Source: Siphonodentalium dalli
Lineage: Eukaryota; Mollusca; Scaphopoda; Gadilida; Siphonodentaliidae
Direction of reading: 5' to 3'
NCBI GenBank assembly: GCA_032622095.1
Contig: CP136065.1
Span: forward strand, 51,269,949-51,333,948
Length of the DNA stretch: 64,000 nt
Shown here: positions 43,801-55,800 of the stretch, piece by piece
Position numbering within the stretch: position 1 is the stretch's first letter
How the letters are laid out: the number at the start of each line of letters is the position of its first letter
Notes under the pieces: generated by a model
Told to the model about the DNA's origin: nothing
The model's input: only the letters and a program-made list of their open reading frames with translations
Databases searched by the model: none
Made by a program: the position numbers and the translations under genes

Positions 43801-46800
43801 CGACGGTTCCCGGTACTGATTGTTGATTTCTATTAATATACCTATTAACGAATGTAAAGGGTTGATTAAGCAGCTCAACATAAGGCCCAACCCAACTGCA
43901 ATGTGTTAACAAGATATCGTCAGCACATTCAAACATCAAAGGCACAGTGTGCCGCACTATGAGTCTATGACAACTTGTCACGAAATTGACAGAATGCAAC
44001 ATTGTGTGTGAGCTTGTGATGATTGTATTTCTTTGATTCGGCCGGATGCAAGTCTGCAGTGTTCTGCATGTACCACTTCGAGGCATCATTTGAGAGCTAG
44101 GAGTCTGTTACTCTGTCAAGTTGTGTTTTACCTTTTACGAATTACGATGGCGTCCAGGAAATCTCGTCACGTCCGGGATTATTTTATCCCACACGAAAAT
44201 GACTCGCAGAAAGCCAGATGCGATGAATGCAATACTGTAATCGAAGGGAAGTACAACAGGAATGAAAAAACATTTGTCGACAAAACACAAAATATCAGTG
44301 GATTCGGAAGTTCAGACAAGTGGTCAAGGTTCGACTCCAAAATTTAAGCAGATGCCATTGACACCCATTTATCCAAACTAAAAGGGAAAGTTTACCGGAA
44401 CTTTTAGGAAAACTGGCCGCTGTAGACATAATTTGGGTGACATCATTTATGAAATTACAAATTTACAAGTTACAACATGCGAGTAATAGGGCGGCATTAT
44501 GAATTTATGGCCGATTAGTGAGTTCTATAATTAATTACCACACAAATAATATGGTGTACCGTGAGTCACTGAGTCCGTGACACTGTGTGACCGTCACTAC
44601 CATGTATCCATACAATATGATACAAGCCTACAATGTTAGCCGGCCCAGTAGTCAAACATGCATGTCTACATTCGTTCCACTCTGTATTCCGTCTTTTTTT
44701 AAATCCTCCCTTTGCGACTTGCCGAAAACTGCTGCAGACAACAACTTAATTGTAAATCTCGTTGCGATTTTTATTTTCATTGTTTGACTAAACCTCGAAC
44801 TTAACGAATAATTGATGATGGAAACCACGAAACCAAAGTAATTTGGAGTGTAAAAGACCACTCAATGAGTACCGATACCGATGCGGTTTGCGGTACTGAA
44901 CATCAGTACGGAACCGGTACCGAAATTTGTGGTACCGTCGGTACTTTGACAACCCTGATTCCAACCACATCGACTGTACAATTTCATAGAACACAACATT
45001 TGAACTATGCACAAATGTAAATATTTACTTCTTTATTCGTGATGCATTATCGGGCATAAACATTACGGTAATGATTGTGCCAACATTAGTCACTGCATGT
45101 AATTGTTTATATTCTGACTATTTGGAGATCAAATTTATGAAAATAACTTCTTTTGGTATGATTATATGTTATTATGCCCCCGACTTGAAGTCGGCGGGTA
45201 TATAGTCGACGTCTCCGTCCGTCCGTACAAACATTTTGCATTTTGCATTTTGCAGAGTTATTGCCCTTTTTTTACTTAAAAAATTCAATTTTGTCCGTCC
45301 ATACAAACATTTTGCATTATTGTTCAGCAACCGCTGGGCAGATTTAGCTGATATTTGGTATGGTGATAGAGCAGCATGGGGGAACAGCTACAAGCATAGC
45401 GCGGGTTTCGTCCACCCATTTTCACCAGAGTTATGGCCCTTTTTTTACTTAGAAAATTCAATTTTTCTCTTGTTTTTTGGGTTTCCAGATGATAGTGTGA
45501 GCTTTGGTGGCACGATTGCAAATCCCGTATTTTTGTGGATCGGTTATATGAAAATACATGTCAAGTGCGAATTTGGGTATGATTTGATGATTTTTGCCAG
45601 AGTTATGGCCCTTTTTTCAACTTAGAAAATTTCAATTTTGTTCGTCCGTACAAACATTTTGCATTATTGTTCAGCAACCGCTGGGCAGATTTAGCTGATA
45701 TTTGGTATGGTGATAGAGCAGCATGGAGGAACAGCTACATGCATGGCGCGGGTTTCGTCCACCCATTTTCACCAGAGTTATGGCCCTTTTTTGACTTAGA
45801 AAATTCAATTTTCTCTTGTTTTTTGGGGTTTCCAGATGATAGCATGAGCTTTGGTGGTACGATTGCAAATCCCGTATTTTTATTGATCAGTTATATGAAA
45901 ATACATGTCAAGTGCGAAATTGGGTATGATCTGATGATTTTTGCCAGAGTTATGACCCTTTTTTCAACTTAGAAAATTTGAATTTTTGCTTGTTTTTGGG
46001 TTTCTGGATCGCTTGTTTTTGGGTTTCGGAATTTCTAGTACGAACTTCTTTTGGAATTGTCATATAGACCTCCTCGGATATCCGCAGTTTCGTCCATGCT
46101 TAATCCGAATTGCTACGGTCGGGGGCAAATGCCACGCGACAGTGTACCTCTTGTTTCGATCAGTACACCTCAGGTCACTTAAAGGAAATATAATGATCTC
46201 TTGAAGATTACATTAATACAGGTAGTCTCTAGTCTCAATCTTCAGAGATATATTACTTTCCTGAAGCTAAAAAGAGGTTGCAACACGGATGCGGGATACC
46301 CCCATGGTGAAAATTGAAATATGGGCAGGTCGGAAACCAAATTGTGAAAACAAAATGTGATGAACGAACACAATACTTGACAATTCTAATGAATGATGGA
46401 CGGAAATCCAACATTTTCAGTTAAAGAAAGAGGGATAGTTCTTGAACGGAAAATGTGAACAATGTCAATGACCTTCTTTTGAAAGCTCTCCTGATGCCAA
46501 ACCTGCATACCAAATTTCATCACGATCCGATCATTCATGGTTGAGATATATGGATATATGAGCGGATGGATGGACAGACTGATGCACGGACAGATGGACA
46601 CACGTAATCCAGTATACCCCTCCCCATCTTTTAGGATGGGGGGTATAATCATCTGATGATCTCTGTAAATACTAACTGCCATATGTAGAGCCATCGGAGC
46701 AAACAGCATTGAGAGACAAGTTGGTGTTGATGTACGATGGACTAACAATAGTCACTTTTACATTTTTTCCAGCCATTTCTGCTCGGAGACATGTGAAGAA

Positions 46801-49800
46801 GGCTTGTAAAGCATGCTTGGATGCAGCATCTGAAACAGAGGTGGTATATTCAGACCTTCAAATTAGGACAAATCAATAAAAATACTGTGTCAACTCCCTC
46901 ATCAACCAAACGTGGCCTCATAAAAAAAATTGATATGCAAATTTATACAAAATTTTCAAAGCTCAATCACAAACTAAAGTCTTATCCACAATTAGAAATT
47001 GAGATACTTTTGTTTATAGCAATTTATACATTTATTTAATGTTGGGTCAGACCATTTGTCATGGCAGAATTCTCCACGTGACAACTCATACTATATGGGT
47101 GATCATCCGTAGTATATAAATCTTCCAGAAATTTTGTGTAGATACCACCAAATAGTGACCGGCTGTCATGGCAACCAATTTTCGGAAAATTATACATTTG
47201 GGGGGCTGTAATTTCGCTATATGACGAGATGTTTGCGACAATTTGAATAAAATGTAAATGATTTCCAAAGTTAAATGATACAGGAATATTTTGCCAACAT
47301 CTGGAACAAGCCTTGCTCGAAAATCACCCATGACCGACAGAGGGCACCATTTAAAATGGTCACCAAACCCCCATTTTCTAACATCAAAATGCTTACTTTT
47401 ATATCATTGTATAGCAATTTATGCATTTATATAATGCTGGGTCAGACCATTTGTCATGTCAACTGATACTATATACATGTAGGTGATCATCAGTGGTCTA
47501 TAAATCTTCCAGAAATTTTGAGTAGACACCTCCAAATTGCGACCGGTTGCTATTCCTGATCATCCTTCAGAGCTAATATCTGGAACTTGTCTATATAATC
47601 ATAAATCAGAACCAATCAGAACAGTTTGTTATTTGAGAACGTAATCATGACATAACCAGGCAGAAATCACCCATGTGCAAGCCTTGAAATAGGGTGTCTG
47701 TCATTTGCAGAATGAGGTCCCCAGAGGGTGAATTTAGTGATGCGGGGTAGCATCACCAAATTCACCCTCTGGGGACCTCATTCTGCTTGCACCTAATCAG
47801 AATGAGGTTCCCAGAGGGTGAATTTGGTGATGCTAGCCCGCTATGCCGGGTAGCATCACTAAATTCACCCTCTGGGGACCTCATTCTGCAAATGACAGAC
47901 ACCCTATTTCAAGGCTTGCCCATGTGGCTTTTAGCGATGTCTGCTTCGAAATATCTTTCAGAATAAAGCAATAATTGTTGATGTGCATAACCCTGAAAGC
48001 ATTGTTTTCCCACAAAATGGTTCACTGGTTCACTAATTATCTTGTAAGTGATTTTGGAATTAATCTGTGGATTGGGTAGGGGAATGTGATGGAGGGGAAA
48101 TTTGGGGCAGGGGAAAGGTTCCTGCTGCCTAATTAGCGGAAACACAGCGATTATGTCTCTGATGCGTCACTGAGTAGATGTCTGCCATTTACACTAACTA
48201 CATTATTGCTTCACAAAATCTTTTCTCACACCATTATGTCTTCTTCAATACAATATGCCAAAATATGAACATGACATGTAATCTTGGGCTATAAATTCAA
48301 AATGCTACTTCTAAAAATGCATCATGTCACCAATATGCCTTTGTAACTGGGTAAAATATATCCATTTCAAATTTGAATGTGTGAAGTAGTGGCTCAGCAT
48401 GAGAGTTCATGATAGTAGTATAGATTTTAACCAAACTGCATTTTTGAATGATAAACAAAATGAAAATAAATCACCATGAAAAACACTCACATGCTGTTCT
48501 GTAAGGTATAGCCAGCTTTCCTTGGATGCTGCTAATTGCAACTACATGACCACCTCCTTGCTTAGAGAAAACTGGCAGAACAGCTATAATATAAATGAGG
48601 TGGGTTGATTATTTCTTACATTCTTTAACAAATGTTAACAATTTTTTTCATTTTTTCTTACCATTTTTTTAACAGTTATAAAAAATAATATAAAATTTGT
48701 TTGGCCAATGCATTCTCTTATATACATGTATGCAAGGCTCCCTATGGGAGACTCGCATATATAAGAGAATGCATTGGCACAGGGTTTTCGCAAAATTTCA
48801 GGAAGCTCCCGTTATCTTATAGGTCTCTCATAGGGAGCCTCGCATATATAAGAAAATGCACTGGCTTACAAGGTCAAGGTAAATATTGTTAGGCCAATGT
48901 ATTCTCTTATATATGTGAGGCTCCCTATGGGAAGCTCCAGTCATGAAAGGGTTAAGAAAGTAACAAGGAATTGTAACTCACTGATTCCCTCTAAAAGCTA
49001 ACTGATACTTTAGATTTGAGACAGCAAGCACGATGATTAACGTTCGACACAACAAATGAGGTGGTTTGCATTTGAAAGGGACTCAATGCCATTGAAATGG
49101 GTTCATGCAAAATAACATAAATTTGATAAAAAAACATGTAAAAATAAATCAAATTTGTTCTTATTTTCATTATTAATAAGTCTGCAATAATGAGTATACG
49201 TCTATAAAAAAACACTGTTATGTAAACATTACTGTTACCGATCAAAGTAAAATTAGTCGAATAAGATACCAGTTTAATCATGACTTGATGGTAAACATTG
49301 GAAAAGGTCAAAGCATTTAAAAATATTCTGAAAATCATATTTAGACTAAAGTAATTGAATTTACTAAGTGATTAGCGATGTTTGTCAAAAATCACTGTAA
49401 CAGTTTTGCTTACATAACAAGGTTTCAACAAGTGAAAATTTGTTAGTGAACAACTATCAATAATTAATAGAAGAACAAAGTTTATCTATTTCTCCATGTT
49501 CTTCTTGGCGGAGATGTTTTTACAAACTTCTATAATTTTTGCACATTTACCCACTGCAAAGGCCTTGAGTACCTTTGAAACAGCCAGCTAGGTAGCGAGG
49601 TGTCTTTGCGACAGAAGGTATGATGACTTGACTTTAAAAAATAGCAACATTTTTCATAATTCATGGTGAAAAACACTAATTGAATTATTCAGGCAAAAAC
49701 TAAAATATTTTATAGAAATTTCTTTCCCACTCTTCTAAAATATTTGATCTGTTTGCAAACACTAATTCTCGTTTCTGAAATATTTAGAACACCTATAAAA

Positions 49801-52800
49801 GAAAGAGATGTATCAATGCAATTTTATGCAGCAACTTACCTTTTGTTAATGCAACTTGTCCAAAATAATTAACAGCCATCACGTTTTGATCAACGTCTAA
49901 TGTAGTTTCGTCTGCCCGTCCTCTGTAGCTAATTCCAGCATTGTTTACTAAGATATCAATACGACCATGAATCTGTGTGATTTGTTCCACAACGCTTTCC
50001 ATGTCACTAAATTTACAAATATCAAACATCACTATCCCAATCTGATGAGACACCTGAAAAACAGTTTGTAAGTCTTAACCCTTTACCCAACAGAAGGGCC
50101 CTGTGCCAATGCATTCTCTTATATATGCGAGGCGACCTATGGTCGACTCGCATATATAAGAGAATGCATTGGCACATGGCATAACTGTAACTATCACAAT
50201 GTGGTCAAGGAGCCGGTTCCAATGATATCCATATTTGTATGGTTCTATTGAGACAGACCGAAGATATTTTAGGCTGTTGAAGCTTTATTTGGCCGGTTTT
50301 GGCCGGTTTGTTGGGTAAAGGGTTAATGTCAACAACTGATGTCTGCACATTTCTAACACAAATATCATGTTCTATTACTGCAGTATTTTTGATCAATGTT
50401 CTATGTACTCAGGTATGTGCGTTGTCAAAATGATAAGGGAAACTACTAGTAAACTGAAATAAAAGGTCACTGACCCTGCATCCACTGAAAAGAGGTGGCT
50501 TTTTGCTTTTTGGTTACCAGAGAGTGAATTTAGTGATGCTATCCCACATAGCAGGCTAGCATCACAAAATTTACCCTCTGGGAACCTCATTCTGCTTAGA
50601 GACTTAGGATCAGATTAAATTCCGCAGTTGAAGTTGGTGATGTTCACCAATTAGTCACCTTGATTATACATTTTATCTTCTGCAAATTATGGGATATAGA
50701 AACTGAACAGAAAGGAAAAAGAAACTAATACCAATGTTAATTTGAGATTATAGATACTTCCCCAGAAGATGAGGCCTAAGCAGAATGAGGTCCCCAGAGG
50801 GTGCATTTGGTGATGCTAGCCTGCTGTGCGGGGTAGAATCACTAAATTCACCTTCTGGGGACCTCATTCTGCAAATGTCAGACATACTGAACTATTTCCA
50901 GGTTTGCATGTGCTCCACACTGACAGGTGCAAAATAAAACTTCCCACTGAACTTCATTATGGGGGTGGGAAGAGAAACAATACAGCAACAAATTTACCGT
51001 TTTCCTTAATTCAAGTTCCTTCTTCACTTTTTCAAGCTCTTCACTTCTTCTCCCACATAATATGACCTTACATCCGGCCAAATGGAACACAACAGCACAT
51101 GCTGCAAACAGATTTAATCGCAATAACATATGAACTGTTCACAACAAGACAGTCAATGACTGTGGAGACACTCACCAGACTGTAAAGACTAGGAAGACTG
51201 GGACTCGGAAGACCATAAGAGTTAGTACTTGTCATATTCACTTAAAAACAAGTAGTCCTAAAGAGGGACATAGCCTAGAGGGTCTCTGTTGAGTAGTGGG
51301 GTGTCCACCTTGAAATATGGTCCAGATCCCCCCACCCCACATAGTCCATAGTCTGCTCCCTCTCAACTGAAGCAAACACACTCCCAAGTTCGTAAAATTC
51401 CTTTGCAAATGTTGGAATATTACAACTGATACTTCAAGCTTTCCTAACTGTGGCAAAGTTACAACCTGACATGCTCCCCTTTTTTAATGGTGGACCCCAT
51501 TCAAACGAATTTTGATCCCAACTCTCCATAGGCCATTTACACCAAATGCCATTTCTTGATTGGTCGAACCCATTTTAATAAAAGGCCGCTTGGCCACAGT
51601 GTCCCCCGAACCGGTGGCTTCATTTGGAGCGGAGGCTTTGTAGAAGTATACTATATGGATAAGACACTTGTGCATTGTCTCATTACTGACATGCATACAA
51701 ATAACCAAATCTTAAAAAAACTCTTAAAGTAAAAATATAACCTCAAATTGGCACAAAATGAAGAAAATTACAAGAAAAATTTAATTTTCTAAGTCGAAAA
51801 GCCCATAACTCTGAGAAAAATCATCGGTTCAAACTCAATTTCGAACTTGACCTGTATCGTGATATGACTGATCCACATAAAAAAGGCTATTTGCAATTAA
51901 AGGATCCAAACTTGAGATATCATCCGGAAACCGAAAAAGTGAGAAATTTTCTAAGTAAAACAAGTCGAATAAAAGGTTGGTAGACCTCATGTCCGCCTCT
52001 AAGCGTCGGTTTGATACGACCGTTGTTTGCGTATAAAAATGTTTGCGTATAAAAATTGGAATGGCGGAACACGAAATCGAATTTGATCTGTCTTTTGTGC
52101 TAGTAAACCTACATATACCAAATTTAATTTCATTCAGTACACATTTACTAAAGTTATCATCCGGAAACCTCAAATTGGCAAAAATTCAAAGTAAAAAAGG
52201 GACATAACTATGGTGAAAATTGGTGGGCGGAAGGAACCCAAATTCTAACTTGACCTGTGTTTTGCTGGGAGAAAGTAATATACCAAATTTGGTTTGAATC
52301 TGATTAACTCTACTAAAGTTATCATCCGGAAACCAACTTTCAGGGGTTTTCTAAGTCAAAAAAGGGCCATAACTCTCACAAAAATGGGCGGAGCAAACCC
52401 ATATTCGAACTTGACATTTATTTTGGTCTGATAAACTCACCTATGAAATTTTCTTTTGATCTAATAACCGAAACTAAAGTTATCATCCGGAAACCATTTC
52501 CCGGACGCACGGACACACGGCTAGGCGGACGGGCGGGCGGACGGACGGACACCGGCTATTTTAATAGTTCCCCAAAAAGTTTTTTTCAGGGGGACAACAA
52601 ATATGTAACCCAGTACCAAGTAACACAAGGACCCTCCATACTGGTTACTACATATAGGCTAAATAGGACTGATGGCTCTTGAGGAGCGCCATTTTAAGAA
52701 TTACTTTGGGGGAAGAGTTATGTCCATGGTCGCACCCCTATTTGACCTGGTGAACCCATTTCAACAAATCTGAACCCAGTCACCCAATGACTCTCTATAC

Positions 52801-55800
52801 CAAAATGTATACCAAATATGCCAAATGGTTCTTGAGAAGATGTTTTAAAAATAACTGATGAGGGAAAGAATTATGTCATTGGCTCTGACCAATTCTGAAT
52901 AAAATCTGAATCCTAGTCACCCATACCAAATATAAGCTGAATAGGCCTAATGGTTCTTGATAGGAAGACATTTTAAGAATTACAATGGATGGACAAGTTA
53001 CGTCCCTGGCTCGATCTGCCCTTATTTGACCAGGTGACCTCATTTTAACACATCTGTATCCCTGTCACCCAAAAACCTTCCATACCAATTATAAGCTAAA
53101 TAGCCCCGATGATTCTTGAGATGTTTTAAGAATTACTATGGATGGAAAGAGTTAGGTCCCTGGATTCTTGAGAATATGTTTTAAGAATTACTATGGATGG
53201 AAAGAGTTAGGTCCCTTGCTATGCGACTTTTTTGACCATGTGATCCCCATTTGAACAGAACTGAATCCCAGCCACCTAGGGACCATCCACACAAAATATG
53301 TCTCAATTCTTCATCTCAGGTACACATGTAAGCTAAGAAAAATGCCTCCATCTTCTCATCCAGTTTCCCATAAGCTAAGAAAAATGCCTCCATCTTCTCA
53401 TCCAGTTTCCCATATGTAATCGCCTGAGAAAACAGGTATTTAGTTTTACTGGCCTAACTGTCAGATTCATCAATCACACTTGGCCTTGGGAGTGGAGTTT
53501 GTTATCATAAGCAGGGTCATTTATATACAAACTCTCTAACAGGCAGAGAAATTTAGGCTACTAATCAAAGCTGTCATTCCAAACAGATTTTGTTAACACT
53601 GCCATTTCATTTATTACTTTATAATCAATGTGACTTCTATTGGTTTAAGCATGTTTTTGATTTTAGACAGATTTAAACCAAATTTGGTTGAGACATCCTG
53701 GTGGGTGTTATAATGGTGTTATTTTTTTTTAAATTGAGCAAGAAATTAATCTCAATTAAAATAAAAAAATGAATTTGAAAAAAAAAATGAATTTATTTTG
53801 GGGTTTTTTTGTTTTGTTTTGTTTTGTTAAATTGAACAAGGCGTTCAATGTAAAAACAAATTTTTAGTTCAATCTAAAAAAGATTTAAAAAAATTAAGAG
53901 TTGTGTCCCTGACCCAGTGACCTCATTTGAACAAATCGGAACCCCAGTCACCCAAGGATCCTTCATACCAAATATGAACCCATTTGGCCTGATGGTATTT
54001 GAGAAGAAGATGTTTAAAATAATTACTATGGAGGGAAAGAGTTATGGCCCTGGCTTCGCAACTATTTGACCCAGTGACCTCATTTGAACAAATCTGAATG
54101 TGAGTCACCTAGGGAACATCCATACCAAATATGAACCCATTTGGTATTACGGTTCCAGAGGAGAAGATGTTCAAAGAATTGTTGACGGACGGACGGATGG
54201 ACGGACGGACGGACGGACGGACGAGGAGTGATGACTATAGCTCCACCGGAGACTTCGTCTCAGGTGAGCTAAAAAGCAGGTATGTGCAGGTCGGGATAAT
54301 AATTGATGAATCGCAGTGGCTATCTTAGTAATAGTTCATTAGTGAGTATTTTAAATATGTTCATTCAACCTCTTGGACATCATTCTGGACTATGATATGA
54401 CAATGACATAATCTCTATGCATTTTACATTGGGTGTTTTTCATGGTCACCAAGAGATCAATTGGTAATACCAAAAATGAAAGTGTCTATGACACTGTAGG
54501 CCAACTTGGAGAGATGATGATGTCATAAATTACAGTCAATGGTGCAAACAGGAATGCGGAAATTTAAATGTTTAAAGTAATTAGTGATGCAAAGTGTAAA
54601 ATCCAAGATGGCTGTCGGCAGCCATGTTTTTGATTGAATATCATTTAAATTTGATAGCTCCAATCTAGAAGTGATGCTAAACATGCCTGTAAAATTTTTA
54701 AACAGTTCTCCAATAAATGCCATGCTACAGGGCGTGCTGATGGATTCAAATAGGAAATCCAAAATGGCAGCTAATGGCCAAAGTATTAACAAAATTTGAA
54801 AAAATCTGATGGCTCCCATCTAGTGGTCACTCTGAAGATCCATATGACATAATATAGTGACAATCAGATGAGTGATGTGGCCTGTAAGGAGTGCCAGATT
54901 ATTTAGTCATGCAAAGAGTAAAATCCAAGATGGCCACTGGCTGCCATGTTTTTCAACGGAAAATTTTATGGCTCCCATCTAGTAGTCACCCAAAAGATCC
55001 ATATGAAGTTTGTTGACAACTGGATGAGTGATGTGGTCTAAAGGGTGTGCCAAAGGATTTAGTCATGCAAAGAATAAAACCAAGATGGCTGCCAGTGGCC
55101 ATGTTTTTAACTGAAATACATTCAAATTTGATAGCTCCCATCTGGAGGTTATACTAAACATGGCTGTACATTTTGAAAACAATTCTCCAATAAATGTGGC
55201 CTGCAAGGTGTGCCGATGGATTCAAGTTTGAAATCCAAGATGGCTGCTGGCCGCCATGTTTTGAAACAAATTTTGGAAAAAATTTATGGCTCCCATCTAG
55301 AGGTCATCCTGAAGATCCATATCAAGTTTATGGGAGGTCAAATTCACATTTAATAGCTAATTATGCTTAATCGTAATGCATTAATTCCTTTTACGCTTAA
55401 GTGTAATTGGTTTGCATAGCCTTACTACCTTACATAATTATGATGGTATCATCTAAGGTAAATATATGTTAAATGCTACTAACATCAGTAATTGGCTGTA
55501 TCCATTTCAGATTCAGGGGAGTTTTGAGAGATAGAATTTGAATTACACTTAAGCTTAAGTGTAATGGCTTATGCTTAATCTTGATGGAAATCTGAATAAC
55601 ACTTAAGCATAATAAGTGTAATGGCATTACGATTAAGCATAATACATTAAGCTTAAGCGTAATTAGCTATTAAATGTGAACCACCCATAGAAGTTTGGTT
55701 AGACATTGTGATAGGAAGCTGACAGGGTTATTCAAATTCAGGTTCAGTTCTCATATAGTATAGTTGAAAAAATTGTGCAACTTCATATAACAATTCACGA

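Noticed and set aside
45236-45972. Two similar frames of 129 and 101 residues
   Set aside because: They reflect the 347-bp tandem duplication of a non-coding module.
50205-50396. 63-residue frame in DHRS7B intron 2
   Set aside because: Lies across the PB-C MITE end and intronic sequence; no similarity to a protein family.
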